A stretch of DNA of 64,000 bases from Rotaria sordida. Taxonomy: Eukaryota > Rotifera > Eurotatoria > Philodinida > Philodinidae. Under the pieces are notes generated by a model. The model made no database searches. It was given only the letters and a program-made list of their open reading frames with translations, and was not told the DNA's origin. Positions 48,373 to 58,660 of this stretch are shown here, one piece after another. The position numbers and the translations under genes are program-made. The DNA is taken from NCBI GenBank assembly GCA_905250125.1, contig CAJNOL010000604.1:1-64000 (forward strand), in the 5' to 3' direction. Each line of letters starts with the position of its first letter. Within the stretch, counting starts at the first letter, position 1.

Positions 48373-50658
48373 TATGGACTAATTAACTAAAATATAATTA
48401 TTGTCTATAAGACCGATTAACTGCAATTTATATCTGTTTTCGGTGATAAATTCATTCGGCGATAATAGAATCGGCGAACTTCATTTTCGGCGAAATTTCT
48501 TTCGGTGAAAATTATTTTCGGCGAAATTCATCTTCGGCGAAAAATTTTTTCGGCGAAGCTGGACTAAATCGTTTTACACCTGATAGTCAATTAATTATGA
48601 ATAAATTAGCTCGAGTTAGTCATTTATTCGATTAAAAATCATTTCTCATGAAAGAAAAATCTTTAGATTGACAATTCTTTTGTTGCATCTAGGACATATG
48701 GATATGGTATCGCATTTACTAACAGTATTAAAAAATATATGACTGAATTAATACATGTAGGAAATACAGATCTCAGTAAATAGTCATTTGACATACATCA
48801 TTTTATGTATTTACATACAAATAAACGCTTTCTTGAAGATTATCTTCGAGAAATACCAGGTGAATGTTTGATCTTTTGTTTTTCTATTATTTGAATACGA
48901 CACATGATATTAGGAAAACAATACTCATGCAAACATCCAACATATAGCATGTCATTATATGTAGCAGAATGAAAGCTACATGTTTCATTATTAAATACAA
49001 GATTATAAGCAGCTAGTGCAGTTTATGGTGGAGTATTCGGTTGCGAACATCCATTATTTTTCCAAAACCAATGAAGCAGAAAAAAGTATTTTGACAAAAA
49101 CAAAAAAAAAATTTTTTATGCTTTAAAAGATTCCGAAGATTTAAGTAAACACGATACATTCAGTGAAGCATGATGGTTTCATACAGTGGAAAAAGAATGT
49201 AATGTGTGTCGAAAAAGTGTAGCTCTTATTAGTATGACATCATTTACAAAATATGAACTTAAGCCAGCTAATCAAAATGTTGTGGATTTTTGTACAAATG
49301 TTTGTCCAAATAATATTAATAAACAAATCAGTAATATTATTCATATGAAAATGTAAGATGAACAAGGTGATTATGAAAATGATTGTTCCGTAATGTTTTA
49401 GAGAATATTAGTATGATAAAGACTTTATTCTTTAAAGCAATGTTAATTGGCTTCTATTAGTTTTCTTTTCCTTAGTCCAACCTGATAATCTACTTGTGTT
49501 ATATGAAATGACCAAAGTCTCATGTACAAGAAGATGATTTTGTTCTGTTATCAGATGTAACATCACTTTATAGATCATTGAATGTGATTGAACCAAAAGA
49601 GAAATATTTATTAGCTGAATTGAGTGATGAAAATTTTAATGATTTTGCAAGAATGAGCTGTCAAGTAAGTCATACATAAAAACAAAACAAATAGATTGGA
49701 CATGGATCATGATAAGCGAACTATAACTAAAAGTAAAGAATATTGATTAGAAGTTCTTATTCAGGAAGAAATTAAAAATGTAACATATAGTAAATGAAAA
49801 TGAAGAAAGTTCTTCATTAAAGTTTACTGATAATGAAAAAACAAATCAGCGAAAAACGTTTTTTTTTGACATAAAGAACATTGAATGATTAGTCTATTAA
49901 TTAAGGATGTTACAGCTCCTGGTCAATTAATTGAACTGATATCGATCATCCACCTTTTTCTATATGACCTTGGATTTCTAAATATCTGATTTCATCTTTT
50001 CCAATATATTTGTGGGAGTCCCATTTCAATTTACACGTGCGACTTAGGTTACATGACCTAAAATGGAGCTCTCATAAACGAATTCGATAGGGTAAAAGAA
50101 GTATCCAATAAATCTGTCCGTATAAAAAGAGCTATCAATCAGCCGCGTTCATATACAAAAAGAGCTGATCATCACTTGTTTGATTCAGCTCTTCTGAATC
50201 ATTGATCGATGAGCCATCACACACCTATTATCAGTACAATTTTCTTCTTGACTATTATCTCTTTGAAATCTGCTGAAAAATTCACTTTTAGATCATATAT
50301 AGTTTATTATTATTTGAAAAGTTTTTCTCATGAAAACATACTTTTATTTAGAGAAGCTTATTTCTCTGGAACAAAAAGCAAACATGACATGAATCTTGTT
50401 AAGATTTTCATTGATATCACTTTTTTGTCATATAATTGTGAATAGAATTCCGAATCTTTTCTTGATTGAATGTATTCCTAAAAAAATTTTGAAAAAATTT
50501 TTCTATCATTCAAAATTATGTAATCATTTTCAGGAGATCGATATTGGTTTTATTAGTCACATCTATGCTGTGTGATTAATACAACTATTGGAGATGGTTT
50601 TATGCTCTATATTCCATTGGAAGTAAAATTAATTTTTTATTTTTATTTTTCAGAAACT

Positions 50659-50805
50659 ATTACATTGTTACATAAGTTCTGCATGTTTTTTTTTGCTTTT
50701 TAGGCCAATTTGAGATTTTATATCTCGTGATTGGAAAGAGATATAGAACCGCACATTGGTCTAAAAAACAAAAAAAAACATGCAGAACTTATGTGCTAAT
50801 GTAAT
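50659..50805. mobile_element. 147-bp near-perfect palindromic MITE
   Basis: Starts ATTACATTGTTACATAAGTTC and ends with the complement of ATTACATTAGCACATAAGTTC. Each arm is about 65 bases and they match closely through a poly-T tract and TTTTTAGRCCAAT to ATATCTC, with a loop of about a dozen bases. It sits between the PDPR segments GFMLYIPLE and QYALCVYDMLM, that is at a former intron/acceptor. The transcript would form a long hairpin. Confidence 0.8.
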
Positions 50806-51555
50806 AACAATTTTTGTTTCAATATGCTTTATGTGTATATGATATGCTAATGAAACAAAATAAAGATTATGGAATTATCGAAGCCGTAAGATTAATTGTT
50901 TTAATTAGTTCTAAGTGTTATGGTACTTTAGGCATTTTGCTGAACAAACTCTTCGAATTGAATGCATGTATATATCTCGAGGATATAATATTAATAAGAA
51001 AACAACACCATCTCATTTTAATTGAAAATATCATACTTCACTTAATATAGAAAAAGTCGAATTTTATTTTAATAAATTATTATATAACGTGTATATTTGA
51101 ATTATGGTTTTTATAGATTTTATTAGTAGGGAAGCTTTATAAAAACAATGATAACAAAGTATACAAAAAATATTTGTTCAAGTTCTTCGTGAAAACCATA
51201 GTCTAGATTCAGATGCATGGTAATTTGATTTTTTTTCCTGAACAACATAATTAAAATCTTGCTTCAAAAAACATAACAATGAATTATATTCCTAGAGTAA
51301 CATGTGAAATTATAATAGTTACTATACGATCTAAAACGCATCCGAATTTTTATCAACCAGCAGAAATGAACCCTACTGTTTAACTTAATATAAACTAGTT
51401 TTCAAGTAACACATCGTGATGAATTTCAATAAATAGTCCAAATTTATCAATGTTCACTGTCCTAATTTTTTTTATTGTTTTTCAAATAAAATTTTTTATT
51501 GTAGGCATGCTTTTAATACATGCTTGTACCTAATAAAGAAATTTATTTATAGAAT

Positions 51556-51768
51556 TTATCCTTGAATAAATGATACCATTTCTTGACAAACCTTTATCAT
51601 ATTTTCTGGGTTGCTTTTATGCGATAAACATATATCAAGATGAGGAGCACTACAAGCGATTAATATTAATGAAAAATTTGAAGTGATTGTGGAGTTCAGA
51701 TCACCAGTTGACCATGGATCATCAGTCCATAAAACTCGCCGATTTTTTTTATAAAACAAATCGAACAA
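51556..51768 (-). pseudogene. Orphan C-terminal fragment of an S28 serine carboxypeptidase
   Basis: A 70-codon frame containing TDDPWSTGD, then LILIACSAPHLDICLSHKSNP and ending FIQG-stop. In family S28 (lysosomal Pro-X carboxypeptidase, dipeptidyl peptidase 2) the C-terminal end has a DPWS-G motif with the catalytic Asp, and an A-H-H-L-D-L motif with the catalytic His. Here the second motif reads APHLDI, so one of two His positions is changed. No upstream exons with the nucleophile motif were found on this strand before 53.5 kb. It is most likely a gene remnant; a last exon of a gene with a very distant upstream part is less likely. Confidence 0.6.
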
Positions 51769-53565
51769 CTGAATTTAATTTAATGAATTCCTAATTTCAA
51801 GACAGATCGTTGATTAATTATCAATGATAATTTATATGTGAATCTGTGATAATGTCAGTTTTTAATTGTTAAATCATATTTTTTCACGTAAGTATTGAAA
51901 TGCTTTTATAATTCATATTCAAAACAAAAATATCCATTTTATCTAGAAAAAAAAGATGAGAAAGATACTTGACTTCTTTCCATAACCATTACCTTATTGA
52001 GATGCATTTCTTATAGTTTTCCTTTCAGATAAGATATCTCTTGATAAACAAAAATCATCAGTAAAACAATGCGTGAATGACCATGTCAGGGCAAAAGTAA
52101 TGAAAAAAATCGAGTTACCTTAGGAGAAATGCATTTTTCAAGAAAACTATTGGAGAAATCATCTATAGCTCATTATTCGGATGAAGTGTATCCTAATAAT
52201 TACAAAAAAATGATGTTTTCGATTTTTTCAATTATCTTGATTTTACTGATGTTTTTGATTACACTGATTTTTTTTTTGATTAAATTGCTCTTTTGATTCA
52301 AAATTAACAGAAAATTAAAAATATCAAGTGTTTACTCTTGATTTTTTTGATCGCAAAACTGAGTTTAATCAAATAAAATCTGATTTCAGCACTTTGTCCC
52401 GTGATCAGAAGCCTATTGGTTCGCTTTTCTCTATGAGAAAAAAATGTCGGTACCCAACTTGAATATACTCGCATGTGGGCGTATCGGTGTACACTTTCTT
52501 GGTATAGACATACGTCATGCAAAGGAAGAAAAAAGACGTATTGAAGAAGAAAATAGTAAAAACAAGACGAACATGTGCGATTATGAGTGTATCCTGACGA
52601 AACTAACTATTTACCTTATGAAAACGTCATGCTCCATCGATGCATATAATGAGACACAAGTCAGAAAAAAACAAAGCAATTCCGTCATCAATAAATATGT
52701 ATTAAAGCTAGTTGCGAACACAAATAAAATATAATTCATACATTTTAGTTTCATTTGGTGTACGTGAGTGAGTATATTTTACTTTTAACTTATTTAAGAG
52801 ACATTCCATGAAATAATTAAGCAATTTTCAATAGCACCATACTCTTTTTGAAAGATTGACTTCTCCTCCTTATTTTATTATTGTACTGTAAATTTTAAAT
52901 AAATTCTGCTTTCTTGAAAACCGAGTCAGCAAAAGCTCAAACATTTTCAAATTACTATTAATCGCCAAACGATTTTATAATTTGCAGAATATGCTTGAAT
53001 TTCCAAAAATAGAATTTCAATCTAATTTTCTGAACAAACCTTATTTTGGAACAAGATGGAAGATCAACAATAATTTTTAGTGATGTTTGAAAAAAATTCC
53101 GTTTTTATAAAAAATCAATACTATTTTCTGAAATATTATGCAAATAATGACAACTATAAAATCAATGTTTAGTGGAGAATTCATTTTTCTCCAAGAGTTG
53201 TATCGATTATGTGAGTTATATAACGTGCAGACAGCATATACTAGTTCATCGTATAATAACGAAAACGAGCAATAAATTATTTTTTATTAGTGATGAGAGA
53301 TAGTAAATGTTTTTTTTTCTGAAAACATTTGCGATATTTCTCATTGTTTTTGTTTTTGAGCTATGTGATATCTCTCGTATATCGTGCCTGCATTGAAAAT
53401 TGATGGTCCACTTTGAGGCATTTTTCTTATAACAAAACAGTTGATTTTACATAATTACACTTCTATTAAAACTTCTACATAATTAGGAACACAAGAGCAA
53501 TTTCTCAGTAGTTATGATGTTACTTTCTCTTTTTATAAAACCATAGTCTCCTTTTGTAATATATA
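51769..53565. other. Noncoding stretch
   Basis: AT-rich. The open frames at 52304-52522 (-) and 52444-52734 (+) overlap each other and have no recognised family. Nothing else is seen. Confidence 0.4.
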
Positions 53566-54198
53566 TACATATGGGCGTGAGCAGTCGACCAGATACCCCA
53601 AGATACAGAATAGGAATTGATATTATTCCAGGAAGGAATATATAATGAATTTTATACTAAATGAAAGCTCGTCAAAAATGGGATTTATTGGTACTAAATA
53701 GTAAGGGTTTTGTAAACTTTGTCATGTCGAACTTAAGAAATTTAATACATCAAAAAAATGTTAAAAAAATTACATTTTCTATATGGAAGAAAGGGCACTA
53801 GATTTTTCCATAAAATTAACTTTTTTTTCATTATTTCCACTATCTTACATGTTTCAAAATATATTCAATAGATGCAGCGTGGAAAATTGAATCGAATAAG
53901 TGTATTTGAAAACAGGTGAGGTAGTGGAAATAATGAAAAAAAGTTAATTTTATGAGAAAATCTAGTGCCCTTTCTTCCATATAGAAAATGTGATTTTTTT
54001 AACATTTTTTTTGATGTATTAAATTTCTTAAGTTCGACATGACAAAGTTTACAAAACCCTTACTATTTAGTACCAATAAATCCCATTTTTGACGAGCTTT
54101 CATTTAGTATAAAATTCATTATATATTCCTTCCTGGAATAATATCAATTCCTATTCTGTATCTTGGGGTATCTGGTCGACTGCTCACGCCCATATGTA
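53566..54198. mobile_element. Long-TIR element (about 290-bp arms), TA-flanked
   Basis: The left arm, from CATATGGGCGTGAGCAGTCG, is repeated almost perfectly as a complement in the right arm, ending CGACTGCTCACGCCCATATG. The arms run about 53568-53860 and 53905-54196, with a central loop of about 40-50 bases containing GATGCAGCGTGG. TA dinucleotides lie on both sides and could be a target duplication, as in Tc1/mariner or related elements. No coding capacity. The high arm identity suggests recent origin or gene conversion. Confidence 0.85.
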
Positions 54199-56320
54199 AA
54201 ATTCTTTGTAAGGTAATTATGTTTTCTTTTTAATACTGTTAAATTATAATACGTATCTCAAATAATTTTTAATTTTTTCTTGATTATATATACGCTTTTG
54301 ATGTATAATCAGAGTTAAGCTAATAAGTAAAACCCGTGTAGTGGTGAAGAACAATTTATCGTAAAAATGAAAAGTGAGAATAGATATTCTATTTTCTGCA
54401 AAATGTTCAGAATGCGTAATTAAGTTTGATATTCTAGAAATATCCATATGAATACAATCGTGATTTTCTAACTCGAAAATCAAAACTTGAATTTTGAACC
54501 TCCATGAATATCGCATTTTCAAGAAAATCGAAATTCGTTGCTGAATTCGTATGAACATTCCTAGAATATCTTTTTCTGTTTCCTATAACTTATATTCTAT
54601 TTTACAGTGTGGAAACAAAAACTGGTGTTTAGAAACTTATGCATTCCAATTTTTAGCTCATTAACTTGTACCTATCATAAGTTCTCCCAAACGAACTAAA
54701 GATAAGTTTTTCTTTCAGAGAAACATTACATTTTCATTTTTTTTTCTGTAATAGCTTTGAAAACATTTAACGGCGTTTTCTTCGACCGATCTCTATACAT
54801 AAGATCGAAAAAAATCTCAAAAGATACAGCGAAACTCATTCCATACGACTGTGTATTGGGCTTTTTTGTAGACATCCATTCTAAAGCAGAAAAACTAAAG
54901 CAATGGCCATAACAGGATCGATTCTTAAAATACCACACTCTGGAATGTTTTGTTTGCATGCTATTTTCCAGATCGACATTACGATTGTCGAAAACTGTCT
55001 CAACAGGCTTAAATAGAGCGAACAAATGGCTATCTAATGAGCATAGTATATTTGACATTGCACCATGAAAACAATCTGTTTTTGTCCTTACAACATGAGG
55101 AAGTGATCGTGAAAAATGAGTTTACATCCATTTTCTTATTAGTTTCTCACATTGCTTTCGTTTTATATCTATTCTCATTCAAATTAAGGAGATAATATAA
55201 GATTCGTATTGAACATCGAAAATTATGTCAAACACACCAGTTCGATACTTTCCCAAACAAGTGGCATGAGGACTAAAAGGCCATCATACTTCAATCCATT
55301 AGTCTAGCAGATATGTCATAGGGTTCATGTATGTGAAGTTCATTTCGTTCGTCTTGCGGCATTTAAATAGACTATTGTGTTGAGCTTTTCAAGTACTATC
55401 TATTTGTTCGTTTCAGTTTCAATTTTGATAAATCTTCTGCACGACAAAGAGCTACTTTCGTGCGAGGTGTATCAAGTGAGAGAGCGTGTGCATCGTTACA
55501 CATTCCCATTTACGCAAGCAACTATTCGATGAGTACTGTAGTCTTATTAATCGTTCAGTTTTGTTCTTTCCTTCCTTCCACACTTTTAGAAGAATTGAAT
55601 ACATAACAAGACTGTTAAATTTCAAGGACTTTGACGAAGTCGACTTTTATCCGTGAACTGCTCTTTTATATTTTTAGATCATACTAGAAACTTTCCGACA
55701 AATGGATAGTTCTTCATCCTCAAACCTCCTTGTTTCTCTTAATAATCTAATAAGCCGGGCTAGAGAACTTAGGGTGTCACTGTCCCAGCTTCTTCTACTG
55801 TCCGTTTCAAATATAGTGCGCACCACTGTTTTTAAATAACTCAAGAACGCAACGAGCTAGTGACCTGCGGTTTTCACCAATCGATAGATGAGACAGAGGG
55901 ACATCTTTGTCTCAGAAAATGCGTCAGGCGAAATCCTTTTAAAACTACTCATCTTTGAAAAACATGGGAAAGAATGCATGAAAATGACCTGCCATTCAGA
56001 TGAAATTTTGATTTTGACCTTTCATTCAGATAGAGGAACTTGATATCTCTAGTTTAAGATACAATGCACTTTCTTACTTTTTCTTACGTTTTCATCGAAA
56101 TGTCCAGCTATTATGATAATAATGCAAAAACATAGTAAAAAATCAGTAAAATTCCCCTATTATTTGCGATCCTCTCTTTAACAGCATTCACAGCTATACC
56201 CGTACCTAAACACGCACAAAGTAGAAACTCCAAGAAGATCACTTCCATGTTTAAGCGAAACTCTTTGAAAGTGATAGAAACTTGAAACAGAGTAAAACTA
56301 AACTATATAGCATTTAGCGT
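54199..56320. other. Noncoding stretch
   Basis: No recognised gene. The 110-codon frame at 54726-55058 (-) is the longest here, but its translation has no known motif or clear exon context, so I do not call it. Confidence 0.4.
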
Positions 56321-56700
56321 CTATTCAATATTGCGTTTGTATATGAGTTTCTTATTGTGGTAATATATTATAAGTTTTTCTGTATCATATTTGATTCCAC
56401 TAGCATGATTAGCATAACGTTTCGATCGAGTAAAACCCATTGGTAGATATTTTCGAGCCGTATCAGCTCCGACAAAATCATTTTGTTGAAGATTATTTAA
56501 AAAGTTTCATAAATTTTATTCGATGATTGCATAGCTTGTTCAACAGTTTTAAAACGCCAATGTGGACATGTGTAATTTTTATATGGTTGACAAATTAAAA
56601 TACCTTGTTTACCACGACCTATTCGATAGAGTTCAGGATGTTCACGATAATCAATATTTACTTTCCAATCATAGAATTTATGATTAAAATTAAGATACAA
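56321..56700 (-). pseudogene. DUF4385-type protein, frameshifted
   Basis: Translation from 56700 gives IDYREHPELYRIGRGKQGIL, then PHWRFKTVEQAM and a stop at about 56,497. A one-base shift continues the same family as DFVGADTARKYLPMGFTRSKRYANHASG, ending at a stop at 56,321. The order PELYRIGRGxQGxL, PHWRFKT, DFxGxDxARKxLxMGxTRxxRYANH is that of DUF4385. That small family (about 140-150 residues, function unknown) is known mainly from bacteria, phages and large DNA viruses. The frame also lacks an ATG at its beginning. One frameshift and little other decay suggest recent inactivation or a sequencing error. It is a candidate for horizontal acquisition by the host. Confidence 0.75.
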
Positions 56701-56839
56701 TGTTAATTGTTATTTTACTCTATTCCATGTTGATGAAATAGTTCATTTTTGTGGCATTGAAATAAAAGACAAAAAAAATAGTTGTCATCAATGAAACATC
56801 TAGAAAAGAAATATGTTTTTTTTTCTTCATATAGAACTT

Positions 56840-58660
56840 ATTATTTGGAAACTAAAGCCAAAACAATTCGAACAAAAATGTGAGACAAATAGCCTATTAA
56901 TAAGTGATGAACATATTTCATGAATATTATATAATCATGATATTCAAATGAATACTATTAATAAAGCAAATTTCATCATAGATTCTTTCGTAATAAATAT
57001 CGAAGGAATTGCTATTTGTCATATAAAAGATAAAAATGAAATAATTATCGATGAAAAACACTTTTTAAATAACTAATGATCGTAAGTTCTAAAGATACTA
57101 AATAAAAAAATCTTATGAAATTTTGTTTTGTTTTAGCTACTGAATTAGTTGATTGTCGGTTTAAAGGCTATGATAAAACGCTTATTGATACTGTTATTAG
57201 TCATACCGAAAGACATTGTGGTTCGAATGAAAATATAGCTTATACAAAAGAAGACATAGCTGATTTTCATTTTGATTTTGTTTAACATTATGAACATATA
57301 CGACAACATCCATATTATATACAATTTTAGAATATTAAACATGAAAATGAAGGTTATTATGAATATGTAGTTCGATTATATAATGCTCTAGTTGATGTTC
57401 GAGTATTTTTCTTAGTGGTAAAATTTTTTGATTTCAAAATCTATATTTTCATATAGATTTTTATTAGTTGGTGGTCTACATCAAATATCTGATCAAGAAA
57501 AACATTTATTCTGAAATAAATGATACAATAACATTACTTTGTCCAATATTTTTGACATTACCAGCTTGGTTTACATTTCTTATATCGAATAATTCTCTAC
57601 GCAATATTTCATCACTAATTGGTCATGATTATTTACAAATAAAACATGTTTCTAATATTCATTCTGGAATATATACTTGTCGTATAACAACTAATGATGA
57701 GAATGAAGATTATTCATGAACATCTAATTTATATCTTGATGCTTATGGTAAGATTTCTAATATCTATTCAATGATATTCATCATATAAAACATTATTTAT
57801 TAGGTTCACCTGAATTTGTAGAGCCTTATAAAAGTGAATATGTATTTTTATTGATTAACTCTTCGGTTATCGACATAAGAGAGAGGAAAAAATCTCTTTA
57901 GAAAATCATTGTAGCTATTCATTTGTGATCCAATTTTACAGATTTCCACAAGATAATGTTAAATCTCCTGTAAGATATGGGAATCTTTGAAATAGTCGGT
58001 AATAAACAGCCCGACATCGTATTTAGTACACTGGTAGAGAGTATTGCTTCGTTCCTTCGTACGTCGTTCAGTATTGCTCCAAACATAACATTTTCTCCAA
58101 GGAGTCTGACCGCTTTCATTTGAAGGAATTTAAGAAGAAAAATGTTTGACTCAATGATCTGCCAACATATGATCTCTTGGAGCAGCACTTTGCAATGAGT
58201 TCTCGAATACAAAGAAAAAGAACAAAAGATAGGCATATATACAACAAACTGATTGTTCTCTATGCACACCCCTCTTTTTAAAGCACGACTCTAGAACATA
58301 CCATTATCCAATGATGGTATCACAAGCTTCTGTTGACTGATGCTTATTTCTATGCCAGTACATCTAAAAATCATGCACTATGATTGATTGCGTTAGTTTT
58401 AGGGACTGATAAAGTTCATGACGCATATATACATCGGCGATAGCCAAAGGGTAAAAAAAAAGATGTTGAAAATCTTATACGTAGTTCATTAAATGGAAAT
58501 CCAATGCCTTCTTATCAATGGTTATTAGGAGATGTTAAACTATTGACGAATGAGGAAATACTTTCTGATACAGTTGAATATATAGTAACGCCAAATGAAA
58601 ATGATTCATATGAGTCAAATCGAACAATGACATGAATAGGAAAAAATAATTCAGGTATGA
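56840..58660 (+). pseudogene. Immunoglobulin-superfamily protein remnant
   Basis: Ordered pieces resemble Ig-like domains. Around 57,505-57,750 is a segment with ITLLCP, a core Trp (PAWFTF), DYLQIKHVSNIHSGIYTCRI and a following stop. Around 58,490-58,660 is GNPMPSYQWLLGD...NDSYESNRT...GKNNSG. Weaker pieces precede them (for example EGYYEYVVRLYN at about 57,350). Frames are broken by stops at 57,286, 57,718 and 58,633 and by shifts. The segment 57,860-58,440 between the Ig pieces is unrelated and may be an insertion. Cell-surface adhesion/receptor origin is inferred from the Ig folds. The exact family cannot be named. Confidence 0.6.

Larger units (their letters stand above)
47484..48570. mobile_element. 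Foldback element with 9-bp target duplication inside the PDPR pseudogene
   Basis: Flanked by GTTTTACAC at 47475-47483 and 48571-48579. Ends read GGTAAATTCCAGTTTCGCCG and, as complement, GATTTAGTCCAGCTTCGCCG. Each arm has an outer tract of tandem TTCGCCGAAAATGAA-like units (about 47,497-47,625 and 48,440-48,560), then a unique segment containing TCGGTCTTATAGACAA, then an inner minisatellite of 16-base units based on GGTTACCAAGTCAGTT. The arms are inverted copies of each other for at least 220 bases. The centre is an assembly gap. No transposase is visible; a 9-bp duplication suggests a Mutator-like mobiliser. Confidence 0.85.
46356..51381 (+). pseudogene. PDPR: PDPR-like (pyruvate dehydrogenase phosphatase regulatory subunit) pseudogene
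   Basis: Scattered segments in correct order match the mitochondrial FAD-oxidoreductase/aminomethyltransferase-fold family, best PDPR. N-terminal FAD half: WLAQTPNRFHTLRRQ at about 46,540; GLWIPN and DFIPLTLTLAQSATDKGAE at 46,740-46,835; LGFQPSPNF at about 47,075; DTGSFT/PDSQLIM either side of 47,480-48,570. C-terminal half: FGCEHPLFF at about 49,040; SMTSFTKYEL at 49,230; GDYENDCSV at 49,365; SLNVIEPKEKYLLAELS at 49,575; GFMLYIPLE at 50,594; QYALCVYDMLM at 50,820; TLRIE and NINKKTTP at 50,945-51,010; DFISREAL at 51,117. Many in-frame stops and frameshifts, loss of a splice acceptor near 50,815, a foldback transposon in an exon and a MITE at a splice junction show it is dead. Some old intron borders (for example 46,470-46,517) are still visible. 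Confidence 0.85.

Noticed and set aside
54726..55058. 110-codon minus-strand frame
   Set aside because: No recognised motif, no splice context, and it lies among noncoding DNA; length alone is not enough.
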